A program made the position numbers and the translations under genes. A DNA stretch of 64,000 nt, from the NCBI GenBank assembly GCA_030762895.1, contig JAUPTC010000048.1, positions 92,341 through 156,340 of the forward strand, written 5' to 3'. The notes beneath the pieces are model-generated. The model did no database searches, had not been told where the DNA came from, and worked only from the letters and a program-made list of their open reading frames with translations. The stretch comes from Sophora flavescens (lineage: Eukaryota > Streptophyta > Magnoliopsida > Fabales > Fabaceae). Of this stretch, positions 11,265 through 21,648 are shown piece by piece. How positions within the stretch are numbered: position 1 is the first letter of the stretch; each line of letters opens with the position of its first letter.

Positions 11265-11360
11265 ATGTGTCCAAAATGACCCCTCATTGGTAAATAGTTT
11301 CAGAACAACCCCAAACTAGTAAATAGTTTCTAAAAGAAACCCATTTTGGTCAAAAAACCT
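11265..11360. repeat. Candidate terminal repeat of the MULE region
   Basis: The block holds two near-copies of AGTAAATAGTTTC or GGTAAATAGTTTC, next to CAAAATGACCCC and ACCCATTTTGGTC, which read like a long MULE-type terminal repeat. It lies outside the transposase start and is preceded by a run of 17 A at about 11244. No matching left copy is in view, so this is inferred. Confidence 0.4.
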
Positions 11361-11379
11361 AAAAATATCCTACCATGGT

Positions 11380-11790
11380 GTAAATTTATGTTTTCTTGTG
11401 CTGAAGTTTTAGTTCAAATTTGTAATATTTTTTTACATGGAAAGCTTGATAAGGTTTATATGATTTTAATTTTAATTATGGTGAAAAAAAAGGTTTATGA
11501 AAAAACAAAATATGCTTCTGATGCTTGCAGGGTTGTGACGTGCTAAAGATTATTAACAACGGTAGGAAAGCTAGCGAATTGATTATCGAGAGCGACTGTA
11601 TAAAGAGCTTGGTGGAGAATTCTGGGCTGGCATCCTTGCAGGACTATAGTTACACCATGGTGGACAGGAGTATGTTGTCTCCTTTTATGTTTTTGTTCAA
11701 ATTCGTTATTTTTTACATGAAAGGCTTGATAAGGTTTATATGATTTTAATTATGGTGGAAAAAAGGTGTGTGAAAGATATCCCTGGGCCT
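11380..11790 (+). pseudogene. Exon-like fragment of unidentified gene between direct repeats
   Basis: A segment at about 11531-11671 is open, uses ordinary codons and is preceded by an intron-like acceptor (GATGCTTGCAG). It encodes GCDVLKIINNGRKASELII, then ESDCIKSLVENSGLASLQDY. On each side (about 11380-11470 and 11680-11760) lies a copy of an intron-like block sharing CTTGATAAGGTTTATATGAT. I do not recognise the protein. The arrangement looks like one exon with duplicated flanking intron, either a decayed tandem exon array or captured sequence. No start codon or further exon can be assigned. Confidence 0.4.
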
Positions 11791-12110
11791 AATATGGATT
11801 CAAGTTTCTCAAAGAATTAGGATTTTGATAGTTTTTTCTTTTAAAGAAAAAAAAGGGGAGGGGCTGAAAATTTGCTCGTGGCATAAATATACAGTCTATG
11901 TTTCGATTAGCATATTGTGTTCAAAATATTAACGAGAAAGCTTCTAATAAAAAATTGATTACCCTTACCTAAAATTTAATCTAATCTAGGGTTCGAAACG
12001 TGAACCTACTGATGTATGTTTGATAGACTTTTGGATGAGATATGCTAAACTTTAGTATTTGCATTTTATTTTTTAAAACTAATATAGTTCTCAATAAGAA
12101 TAATGGGTGG

Positions 12111-13150
12111 AAGTGATTAAATTAAATGTCATATTAAGTTGAGAATGGTGTGGTGTGAATTTAGGGGTGGCAAAGTGGGTTGGGTCCATCGTGTTAGACT
12201 GTTTAACCCGCCTTTATTGTCGGGTTGGGTTGAGGTCCTTAACCCATCGACCCACTTTGACCCGCCCCGTCCAACCCACAAAAAAATGGGTTAAATGCGG
12301 GGCGGGACGGGTTGGCCCGCCAACCCGTTTGTCTTTTTTTAAAAAATTAAATTAAACGATTTTCTATTTTCTAATTTGGTTATCTCATCTCAGTGAGTGC
12401 ATGTCCCTGACTCGTAACGTTACGTTAGTAATAGATAATATAAAAAGAGTCTCACTCATTGCCGCAATATGATATGACAATATGATATGACTTCAATGGT
12501 ACATGATTTAAAATTTAAATGAGCAATCTTGATTTTTTTTATCCTAATATGTTTCATGTTAAATATTTGATGTTGTAAAAGCGATATCACCGATTTAACA
12601 ATACATTATTATTGCATTGTTTATTTATCTAGCATTTTTTTTGTTTGTTTAATAATGGTATATTTTTTTAGCGGGTCAACATGCCAACCCACAGCCCATT
12701 TATTACATTTCTCTCCTTGGCGAGTCAACCCGCCAACCCACCAGAAAAGGGGTGGGTTGGGGTGCTCAACCCTACTCCAGATGACGGGTCAACCCGCCCT
12801 GCCCTCGCTTAATGGAGGGTTTGTTGTGTGGCGGGTCGTGGCGGGCCAGCCCGATTTGCCACCCCTAGCTGTGATGACTTGATGATGTTTTTTTTTAACC
12901 ATTATGGTGTAATTTGTTTAGAAAATTATCAATCTGGAACAAGTTGAAAAGAATTTACCTATTTGGGATACGACTTTGAGAAGGAGTGGAAGTGATTAAA
13001 TTAAATGTCATATTAAGTTGAGTGTGGCGTGGTGTGATGACTTGATGATGGTTTTTTTTTTTTTACCTTTATGATGTAATTTGTTTAGAAAATTACCAAT
13101 CTGGTGCAAGTTAAAGAGAATTTACCTGTTTGGGGCAAGTTGTATATGAG
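12111..13150. repeat. Tandem duplication of about 170 bp, first copy split by an insertion
   Basis: Copy 1 begins GGAAGTGATTAAATTAAATG near 12111 and, after a 706-bp insertion at 12162-12867, continues TGTGATGACTTGATGATG to about 12975. Copy 2 begins with the same words near 12987 and continues without the insertion to about 13150. Each copy ends in the left arm of the fold-back element described at 13052. Copy 2 therefore preserves the empty site. Confidence 0.85.
12162..12867. mobile_element. Non-autonomous hAT-type element (706 bp)
   Basis: Terminal inverted repeats TAGGGGTGGCAAA and TTTGCCACCCCTA are perfect over 13 bases. Imperfect 8-bp flanks (GGTGTGAA and GCTGTGAT) match the uninterrupted GGTGTGAT of the paralogous copy at 13031-13038, which shows the empty site. 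The interior is made of GGGTCAACCCGCC-like words in both orientations and has no transposase. It is a hAT-superfamily passenger dependent on another element's enzyme. Confidence 0.88.
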
Positions 13151-13461
13151 ATATACGACTTTGAAGTCGTACATGACAAATACGACTTCACTTTTTGTTT
13201 TTTCTAAAAACATAAAGGAAGTCGTACTTCCCATGTATGACTTCTGTTAAAAAAAAATTATCTGAAGGGGCAAGTCGTACATGAGAAGTACAACCTCCAT
13301 TATTTTATTAGAAAAAACTAATTAAAAGTGAAGTCGTACATATGAACGACTACAAAGTCGTGTATCCTATATACGACTTACTCCAAATAGGTAATTCTTT
13401 TCAACTTGCACTAGTAGATTGGTAATTTGCTCAGTTTATTACACTATAGAGGTCAAAAAAC
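13052..13461. mobile_element. Fold-back MULE-type MITE (410 bp) with 9-bp target duplication
   Basis: The first and last roughly 110 bases are inverted copies: the left arm has ATGTAATTTGTTTAGAAAAT and ATTACCAATCTGGTGCAAGT, and the right arm is their reverse complement. Flanks TGATGATGG (13043-13051) and TAATGATGG (13462-13470) fit the 9-bp duplication of Mutator-type elements with one mismatch. The loop repeats GAAGTCGTA and its inverse several times. No coding capacity. A half copy of the left arm lies at about 12884-12975. Confidence 0.8.
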
Positions 13462-13537
13462 TAATGATGGGTATGTGCATTAAACATGCATAATATAACA
13501 TATGCCTTAAGCATAACTTTTTTGCAACTGTTATATG

Positions 13538-13712
13538 CAGTGTTGTCAAATTGACTATCATGGCGTTATGGCATGGAGGATTTTGTGTCAATCGCTATAG
13601 ACCGTAATGCCTATTATATTCGTTATGTTTTTGCCATAGGATGCAACACCATATTTTTATGGTGGATTTTTGGTTAGCGGCCATAATTTGCCATCTGCCA
13701 TTGATAACATTT
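13538..13712. mobile_element. hAT-type MITE (175 bp) with perfect 8-bp target duplication
   Basis: GTTATATG is present at 13530-13537 and again at 13713-13720. Between them the ends are CAGTGTTGTCAA and the inverse of AAATGTTATCAA, degenerate hAT-type terminal repeats. The interior has no ORF. It lies only 70 bases from the larger hAT element at 13791 and shares the GGCGGCC/TGGCGG-like subterminal words. Confidence 0.85.
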
Positions 13713-13790
13713 GTTATATGCAAGAATTCCATATAACCCCATTATGCATTCCAGGATTTAGCAATGCATGGCATATTTGATTGTGTGACC

Positions 13791-16700
13791 TTGTGTAGCT
13801 GATCACGACCGCTACAGCTGCTATCGTGGCGGCATGGTGCTTTGCGGACCCACGACGCAAGGCAAAACCATGGTGCATTGCAATTTTGTGTAGTGGTCGT
13901 TGCGCCTCTGTTAGAGCCGGAATCGTACCTGTTGCGGCCGCAACACTGAAGAATGGGTGAAAACGCAAAAATACCCTTGATTTATAGCCGTTATAGGGTT
14001 TTTTGTGGGCTTTTGGTCATTTCGACCTAAACTTATTCTGAATGAAATAGGTCTTCCCTCCTCTCTTCATTTTGACCTAAACAGCAAGGACCCTTGCTCT
14101 GTCCCTTGCTGTTCTATTCGATAGCAACCCTCTGTGCGACCTCCGTGCGACTTCCGCCGGCGACCATCCCTACGACTGACGGCGAACCTCCCTGTGACTT
14201 CCGGCGGCCCTGCGACTTCCGTTTCCTCTGTGTGACCTCCTCTGTTCATTTTCCTATGTTCGTCCCATCTCCTCTGTTCTCGTTTCTAGATGGCATCCTA
14301 AACAGTACCACCATCCTCCACTGCCGCTTGTGGTTTGGTTAAACCCACTGGGGATAATATTGACCCAGCTTGGGAATGGAATAGCTCAAAGACATCAATA
14401 ACAAGAGGGCTGTTACATGTGATTTTTGTGGGAAAACTACTACCGGTGGCATAACTAGAGCGAAAAACATCAATGGGTTTGAGGGGTGATGTTAATGATC
14501 TGCAAGAAAACTCCTCCCGATGTAAGGAAGTATCCGATAGAACTGTTTGATAAGAAAAAGGCCGATGCTTCACATTTGCATGAGATTAACGAAGATGATG
14601 AAGAGCAAGAAGAGGTTCAAGAAATTTACAATATTCGAGTTCGGAAAACCTACGGTGACGGTGCTTCCCTCTTCGGCAAGAGAGGAAAAAACAGTGAAAG
14701 GACCCATGGATTTGCATTATGCTAAGAAGCAAACAAGTGTCAATGTTGCTTGTGATAAAGAAGCATGTGCTAAGACGGTTCAATTTATTGCTCGATTGTT
14801 TTATAAGTGTGGAATTCCTTTTAATGTGGTGCATGACAAAAGCTTCAAGGCCATGCTTGAGGCTGTTGGCAACTATGGTCCAAATCTAAAGGCTCCAAGC
14901 TACCATGAGATGCGGGTTCCACTCTTGAAAAAGGAACTAGTGATCACTCAAAAGATGTTGCGGACACATATGGAAGGGCGAGTTAAAAGCGGTTGTTCTA
15001 TAATGTCCGATGCATGGACAGATCGCAAGAATAGGACATTGATCAATTTCATGGTCAACTGTCCACTTGGGACAATGTTTGTCAAGAGTGTTGATGCTTT
15101 TGGGTATATGAAGAGTGGACAAAAACTTTTTGAACTGTTGGACTCTTTTGTGGCGGAGGTGGGAGAAAACAATGTTGTGCAAGTTGTCACCGACAATGGT
15201 AGCAATTATGTTTCAGCGGGTAAGAGCCTTTTTTTAATGCTAAGTTAGCTACCTATTGGACACTTTTCTAATTGGATGAGTTATAATTAGTTATTTAATT
15301 ATGTCCATTTGATTTGATCGTATAGGTCGATTTTTAGAAGCAAGAAGGCATAAACTGTTTTGGACACAATGTGTTGTAAATTGTATAGATTTGATGTTAG
15401 AAGACATCGGTAAAATTCCAAGAATCAAAAAGGCATGTCAAAGAGGGGTCTCTCTTGTAAGCTTCATTTAAAATCATACCATGGCATTAAATATGATGAG
15501 AAAGTTCACCAACAAGACCGAATTGGTAAGGACTGGAGTTATTCGATTTGCTACTCACTTCCTCACATTGCAAAGGTTGCACAAACAGAAAGGCAACCTT
15601 CGTAGGATGTTCATCTCGGAGGAGTGGACGGAGACAAAGGCAGCTACGAACCCTAAAGGGAAAAAGGCAAGGGATGTTGTACTAATGCCATCATTTTGGA
15701 ATGATGTGCTCTACAGCTTGAAGGTCATGGGACCTCTTGTGGAAGTACTAAGGCTTGTTGATAATGAGAAAAGACCTGTTATGGGTTACATCTATGAGGC
15801 GATGGATAGGGTAAAGGAAGTCGTGATGATTTCTTTCAATGGAAATGAAGACAAATGTAGAGATATTTGGGCCATCATTGATAGAAGATGGGAATGCCAA
15901 CTTCATCATCCATTGCATGCAGCCAACCATTTCTTGAATCCTAAGTTCTCCTATGGTAACCCATATATTGATCGGAATTCTGAAGTTAATTTGGGGCTCC
16001 TTAAATACATTGAGAGGCTAAATGCTAATGAACAATAAGAGGATAAAGCTACCAATGAGTTGGCGATTTATAGGAGGTCTGAGGACGCTTTAACTTGATC
16101 GATGCAATACGAAATATAACTACTATGGCTCTTGGTAAGTTAAAGTGCATTATTTTGTTATTTTTGACTAGATTCCAATGAGCTTGTGTTGATAGTAATC
16201 CTCGCCTCATTATTCATTACAACTGAATGGTGGAAGACTTATGGGCATCATGTTCCAAGCTTGCAAAAAAATTGCAATTAGAGTATTGAGCTTGACATGT
16301 TCTTCTTCGGGTTGTGAGCATAATTGGAGTACCTTTGACCAAGTAAATAAATTTGAAATGGTTTTAATTTGTTGTAAACATTGATATAGTAGTTGTGAAA
16401 GAAACTAACAATTTTTTTTTCAAACTTTAAAATAGATTCACTCCAAGAAAAGAAACAATCTTGAGCATCCAAAGTTGCAAGATTTGGTTTTTGTCAAGTA
16501 TAACCAAAAACTTAAGGAACGCTTCGACAATCATAACTTAATCGACCCCATTGCCTTAAAGGACATTGATATTTGTAATGAGTGGTTGACGGGAGAAATG
16601 GTTGAAGATGGAGAAGGTGCTAAAGATGACTTGGTCTTTGGGGATGATATATTGACTTGGTGGGATGTTGCTAATGTGGCTGAAGTTGGTGAGCCATCAA

Positions 16701-17191
16701 CAATGAATAGGCAGCAAACAAGAATAAGGAGAAGGGACCAAGAAGCTCCTATAGAGGCAGAAGAAGTTGAGGAGGATGTAGAAGAATTGAGGTCTAGTGG
16801 TGGTGAAGAGACTGACCATGAAGATGAAGACCTTGGAGATAGTGATTCCAATTAAAGGATTCACTTGTATTTATTTTAATGCTTAGATGACTTATTTTGA
16901 GCCTTGGAGGTTAGAACTTATTTATTTTGAGCCATGGAGTCTAGAACTTATTTGCTTTATATTGGGTTTGAACTTTGAATATGTAGGTAACAATGAACAT
17001 TGATTAGTAGTTATGAATATGTCTTTAATTTTGTGTATTATTTTATTTTTTAGCTTTCATATGTGTATGGTATAAATTTATTGTATAGTTTCCCTATACT
17101 TCGGCTTAGCGGCCATACCGTTACCCGCTACACCGCTATTGCGTTTCAGGGGTCGACCGCTGTGCTACGCAATCCGCAATTGACTACATAG
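13791..17191 (+). mobile_element. hAT element (3.4 kb), complete but inactive, with perfect 8-bp target duplication
   Basis: GTGTGACC occurs at 13783-13790 and at 17192-17199. Immediately inside are degenerate inverted ends (TTGTGTAGCTGATCACGACC on the left, and CTATGTAGTCAATTGCGGAT read from the right end). Subterminal regions are GC-rich with CCGCTA and GGCCGC words. One plus-strand transposase gene with BED finger, DUF659 core and hAT dimerisation domain fills the interior. Several stops and frameshifts make it inactive. Confidence 0.92.
14358..16855 (+). pseudogene. hAT transposase pseudogene (BED finger, DUF659, hAT dimerisation)
   Basis: A BED-like finger begins with CDFCGKTTTGGITRAK near 14420; the expected His pair is lost (AKNIN). 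The DUF659 block (about 14750-15219) contains SDAWTDRKNRTLINF, VKSVDAFGYMKS and VVQVVTDNGSNYV with catalytic-type Asp residues. An intron runs from 15220 to 15325. The next exon has FWTQCVVNCIDLMLEDI and KLNP-like HHPLHAANHFLNPKF. The C-terminal dimerisation domain (about 16230-16620) has SSSGCEHNWSTF and KLQDLVFVKYNQKL, then an acidic tail. Stops at 15469-15471 (TAA in place of a Tyr-like codon) and 16036-16038, plus frameshifts near 14490 and 16265, show it is dead. It would catalyse cut-and-paste of hAT elements. Confidence 0.92.
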
Positions 17192-17199
17192 GTGTGACC

Positions 17200-18789
17200 A
17201 GAAGTGTGTGCTACCAAATACATATTTAAAGATGAAAAATAATGAATTTTTTGTTTAGGAAAAGAACCATAGACATGGATGTTTGGAATGTGTTCTGTTA
17301 GTGAATCTGAGAATAAAATGGAGATACTATTCTAAGTATGTTATTGGTTGTTCTTTTGGATGTCATTAATTTAACATTTGACTACTAACTTTGGTTATGC
17401 AACTTTCTATTTCTTAGAGATAGTGAGAATTATTCTATAATATGAAAGAAAAAAAAATTACAATGTTTTTGATATGTTCATTTAAATATTGATGTTGTTG
17501 GTATAAACCATTAACTGTGAGCTCTTCTTCTTCCTAAACTTCACTTCCTCAATGGTAGGATCATTCCCTTCATTCATTCCTTTGTTTTATTTACAATGTT
17601 CTCTTGATAATGATATTGGCGACACCGAGAGCAATTTATCGGGCATTCAATGCGGCCTCGAAGAAGTTCAAGCCTAGAGAGCTTCCACCCTCCATCGACC
17701 GGAGGAAATAAGGGGTTGTGACAAGCGTCAAGTGTCAAATTGGATGTAGTAAATATCCTATTTTGTTCTTCTTTTTTCTTTTCATTTTTTATTCTTTTTT
17801 AATAAGTAATCTCCTATTTTTATTAGATTGTTTCTGTGCTTTTCTCATCATTTGGGTAGTGGAATGGTCCTTGCAAATAAGGAAAAAGAAGTTAATTCCT
17901 TTGTCTGTTCAACAAGTAGTGGACGGGGATAATAGGTATAATCATGGTTGTCTTAGTCTACATAGACTCGTGGGGCATACATAGACACGACACGTAGGCT
18001 TGTAAGAGTCTACCTAATATAAAAAAAACTATAAATAACATACAGAAATGATAAGAAGTTTAAGTCACATTTCATTTTTTTTTCATGTCCCCCTCTTGCT
18101 CTCAAATTCTACATGCACACACATTTCATTTTTTTTTCATTTCCCCCTCTTGCTCTCTCATTCTGTGCCTTCTTCTCCCTCCATACTCACTACTGGTTTC
18201 ACTTCACTTCTTTTCATATCTCCATTGACGAACCAAGGACAGTGTTACCCATTAACCCTTCATGTCCCGTCCATTCGCAACAACTACTTGTGCTCGCATT
18301 CAGCACCCTATCTCTGCAAAGAACTCGACAATACAACGATGAAGGATGACCCTGCCATCCCTCTCGTGAAGACGACGACGACCCTCCCACCCTAGAAATC
18401 GTGAAGACGCTCCCACCCCTTCTTTAAGCATGGTAATATTTCAGATGTTGGTTGAAGTATCTTGGGTTCTAAATTCATTTTGTTTTTTTGTTTGTTTAGG
18501 TTTTATTCTAAACAAGATCTCTGCTAGCTACTAGTGTCATTTGCTGTGGTTAATTTATAGAATTAATTTGCCTTCATTTATTCCCATTCTTTTCTTATAT
18601 GTTGTGGTTGTTGTTTGCCCATTCTCACGCTCTTCATTCTTCTCAACTTGTCTGAAATCCTAACTCTTATCTGGTTGAGTTGCATGTATATAAAATAGCT
18701 TTAAAGAGTGTCTTTAAAGTGTTTGATTAAATGTCTCTTAAAGAGTAAACAAAGCCATATTATATACTATGCCATACCAGCTAACTATC
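17200..18789. other. Intergenic stretch with weak coding-like segments only
   Basis: The segment 17618-17710 is open and encodes ATPRAIYRAFNAASKKFK followed by PRELPPSIDRRK and a stop. It has regular codon use, but I do not recognise it, and no further exon is visible. The pyrimidine-rich region 18050-18400 contains a duplicated CACATTTCATTTTTTTTTCAT block and gives long but compositionally biased ORFs that I do not accept as genes. The rest is AT-rich with no feature. Confidence 0.5.
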
Positions 18790-18794
18790 TCTTC

Positions 18795-19003
18795 TATAGA
18801 AGGTAGTGGAATAATTGTTGTGATTTCATTCATAGTACGAGTCTCTTTTATAGAGAGATTACAATAAAGGCAAATCAAATCAAATCAAATCTCTTCCTAT
18901 AATTAATGAAGGAAATAAAACAAAATAAAATCAAAATAATAAAGAAAAAATCAAATAGAATCAAAAAGGCTAAAATCAGGGATATTTTCCTGATTCTCCA
19001 ACA
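18795..19003 (-). repeat. 3' LTR of the copia element
   Basis: On the element strand it starts TGTTGGAGAATCAG at 19003 and ends CCTTCTATA at 18795. It is over 90% identical by eye to 24885-25092. The ends are TG...TA instead of TG...CA, and both copies agree on this. Confidence 0.92.
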
Positions 19004-19021
19004 CCCCTCCTCAAGTTGGTG

Positions 19022-19468
19022 CATATATATCTATCATGCCCAATTTGCTTATCAAATGCTCAAAATTTGGTCTTGCTAGACTCTTGGTCAAAATATCAGC
19101 TGTTTGTTGGTTGGAAGTCACAAAAGGAAGACAGATAATGCCAGCATCTAATTTTTCTTTTATGAAGTGGCGATCAATCTCAATGTGTTTGGTTCTGTCA
19201 TCTTTGGGACGGGATTGTGAGCTATGCTTATTGCTGCTTTGTTGTCACAGTACAGCTTCAATGGAAGATCAACCTTCATCTTAAGTTCCTCCAAGACTCT
19301 ATAGATCCACAACCCTTCGCAAATTCTTTGGGCCATTGCTCTAAATTCAGCCTCAGTACTACTTCTAGCAACCACACCTTGTTTCTTGCTTCTCCAAGTT
19401 ACTAGATTTCCCCACACATAGGTACAATGTCCTGAAGTTGATTTTCTGTCGGTGACTGATCCTGCCCA
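19022..19468 (-). pseudogene. Copia RNase H domain (3' end of pol)
   Basis: Minus-strand translation gives DWAGSVTDRKSTSGHC, SKKQGVVARSSTEAEFRAM, LYCDNKAAISIAHNPV and, after one shift near 19200, DRTKHIEIDRHFIKEKL and TADILTKSL, ending in GMIDIYAPT just before the polypurine tract. These are the conserved blocks of copia RNase H, including the catalytic D-E-D set. The Cassandra insertion at 19474 cuts the codon just upstream of DWAGS, so RT and RNase H are separated by about 0.9 kb. Confidence 0.93.
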
Positions 19469-19700
19469 GTCTGTGTAAAACCCGGGTGCCGACGAGGGCG
19501 GGGAGTGATCGTCGGTGTAAGAAGGCACGGACAAGGAGCGGCTCCTGGCAGGCTTCTGGGCGGAGGGACACATGAATGAACCGATTACACACCCAAATGA
19601 GAGGGATCCTGAGACTGTGTAGGTATGGGACTATACAGTTGAGGATGGCGTATTTGAATTGATTGGTACTACCTATACCAATAAGATGCATCTTCTTTTT

Positions 19701-19798
19701 GGGAGCCCATCACTTAAGAACTCCTCCGTTAAGCGTGCTTGACTTCGAGCAATTCTGGGATGGGTGACCTCCTGGTAAGTTTTCCCAGGAAGCGTGTG
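19701..19798 (+). ncRNA. 5S rRNA-like segment in Cassandra LTR 1
   Basis: GAGCCCATCACTTAAGAACT, GTTAAGCGTGCTTG and GGGATGGGTGACCTCCTGG match the internal control region of plant 5S rRNA (box A, intermediate element, box C) in order and spacing. It is LTR sequence and not a 5S gene. In Cassandra it is known to keep the polymerase III motif. Confidence 0.88.
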
Positions 19799-20178
19799 AG
19801 TGAGGACAAAGCATGCTGAAAAAGACCCGTGTTGGTTTGTGGGGACAGTAGTAAATCCATAAAGCAGCACGGGATGTTACAAATGGTATCAGAGAGGCAC
19901 CTCTCCCAGTACGGTGTGGTTTGGGGACGAACAAAGTGGAAGCTAGTGGGCATGTAAAACCCGGTACCGACGAGGGCGGGAGTGATCGCCGATGCAAGAA
20001 GGCACGGACAAGGTGCGGCTCCTAGCAGGCTTATGGGCGGAGGGACACATGAATGAACCAATTACACACCCGAATGAGAGAGGATCCCGAGACTGTGTAG
20101 GTATGGGACTATACAGTTGAGGATGACTTATTTGAATTGATTGGTACTACCTATACCAATAAAATGCATCTTCTTTTC

Positions 20179-20283
20179 GGGAGCCCATCACTTAAGAACT
20201 CCACAGTTAATCGTGCTTGACTTGGAGCAATTATGGGATGGGTGACCTCGTGGGAAGTTTTCCCAGGAAGCGTGTGAGTGAGG
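20179..20283 (+). ncRNA. 5S rRNA-like segment in Cassandra LTR 2
   Basis: Same motifs as in LTR 1 with a few changes (GTTAATCGTGCTTG in place of GTTAAGCGTGCTTG, and GGGATGGGTGACCTCGTGGG). Confidence 0.88.
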
Positions 20284-20363
20284 ACAAAGCATGCTGAAAA
20301 GACCCGTGTTGGGTTGTGGGGACAGTTGTTAATCCATAAAGCAGCTAGGGATGTTACAGTCTG

Positions 20364-21259
20364 CATCAGTAAAGATTCAACATTCATCTCACTGGTTTTT
20401 CTAAAGTACAATCCATTCCCAGAATTGCTCTTCAATAACCTCAAAATTCTGTAGAGTGCATAAACTGGCTTACAACACTCACAGAAAAGGCAATATCAGG
20501 TATGGTATGAGACATGTAGATTAACTTGCCAACTAATCTCTGATATCTTCCAATATCAACAGGAACATCTCCTTTCTCCCAAAGTTTCACATTTGGGTCC
20601 ATGGGGGTATCGACAGGTCTGCAACCACTCATTCCAGTTTCCTTTAAAAGGTCCATAATGTACTTTCGTTGGGAAACCACAATTCCCTTTTTTGATCGAG
20701 CAACCTCCATGACAAGAAAATATCTCAATGCTCCCAAATCCTTGACCTCAAATTCTGCTGCCAAATTTTTCTTCACCCTTCCCATCTCTATTACATCATT
20801 CCCAGTAAGAACAATGTCATCAACATAGACAATTAGTGCAGCAATCTTCCAATCAGAAGAAAATTTTGTGAATAGGGTGTGATCGGCTTGTCCTTGAATG
20901 TATCCCTGTTTCTTCATGGACTGGGTGAATCTTTCGACCCATGCTCTCGGGGACTGTTTGAGCCCATAGAGTGACTTCTTCAATTTACACACATTTGACC
21001 CAAATTTTTCTTCAAATCCAGGAGGCCCATCCATGTATACCTTTTCTTCTAGGTCACCATTGAGGAATGCATTCTTCACATCCAGTTGGTGCAAAGGCCA
21101 ATCTAAGTTGGCAGCAAGGGATAAAAGAATCCTGACAGTGTTCAATTTTACCATAGGACCAAAAGTTTTCGAGTAGTCTATGCCATAAGTCCGAGTGAAT
21201 CCCTTGGCCACCAAGCATGCCTTGTACCTTTCTACGGATCCATCTGAATTATACTTCAT
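20364..21259 (-). pseudogene. Copia reverse transcriptase
   Basis: The 272-residue frame (20441-21259) shows ERYKACLVAKGFTRTYGIDY, LDVKNAFLNGDLEEKVYM, LKKSLYGLKQSPRAW and the active site YVDDIVLTGND, followed by DLGALRYFL and the KYIMDLLKETGM connection. That is textbook copia RT. The frame shifts near 20440 and then continues towards RNase H (EMNVESLLMQT) until the Cassandra insertion. RT makes cDNA from the element RNA. Several copia blocks remain perfect, so decay is limited here. Confidence 0.95.
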
Positions 21260-21648
21260 AGTGAAGACCCATTTTCAACCCACTGTGTTTTTTCCAACTG
21301 GTAAGGTCATAACAATCCAAGTTTGTTCTTCTCAAGAGCTCTCATCTCCTCAAGAACAACTTCCTTCCACTTTGGAATTTTTAGAGCTTCCTGTACATTT
21401 TTTGGAACTTTTGTACTAGACAACTGCATGAGGTAAATACAGCAAAAGAGGAAGACAAATTTGAATATGACATAAATTTAGACGAGGGATGCTTAGTACA
21501 AGATCTAATACCTTTTCTAAGCGCTATGGGGATGTCTAACTCAATTGATTCATTGTGACAATTAGGTTCGAGACGGGGACTTACCTGTATCAGGTAGAGC
21601 GATTGGATTTTCCCTCGGTTCGGATTGATGACCGTGTTGGAGAGTTGA

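Larger units (their letters stand above)
5928..11360. mobile_element. MULE-type region with plant mobile domain gene and decayed transposase
   Basis: A plus-strand plant mobile domain gene (5928-7004) and a minus-strand Mutator-like transposase (7815-10350) are convergent, with a SINE-like insertion and a direct repeat between them. Linkage of a mobile-domain gene to MULE transposase is known in plants. The left end is lost to the Athila-like insertion, whose other side is out of view. A possible right end is the region 11265-11360. I could not match both termini, so the extent is inferred. Confidence 0.55.
19474..20358 (+). mobile_element. Cassandra TRIM element (885 bp) with 5S-like LTRs
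   Basis: Two LTRs (19474-19881, 408 bp, and 19953-20358, 406 bp) both begin TGTAAAACCCGG and end GGGATGTTACA. The 71-bp interior starts with a tRNA-iMet-type PBS TGGTATCAGAGAGG at 19884-19897. The perfect 5-bp duplication GTCTG (19469-19473 and 20359-20363) flanks it. Each LTR carries a 5S rRNA-like segment, the hallmark of Cassandra. There is no coding capacity; it moves with proteins from other elements. It lies on the opposite strand to the copia host and splits its pol. Confidence 0.96.

Noticed and set aside
18048..18395. 115-residue ORF
   Set aside because: It spans a duplicated T-rich block; no domain, and a second frame is equally open.
19701..20283. Two 5S rRNA genes
   Set aside because: The 5S-like segments lie in matched LTRs with PBS and target duplication; they are Cassandra LTR parts.
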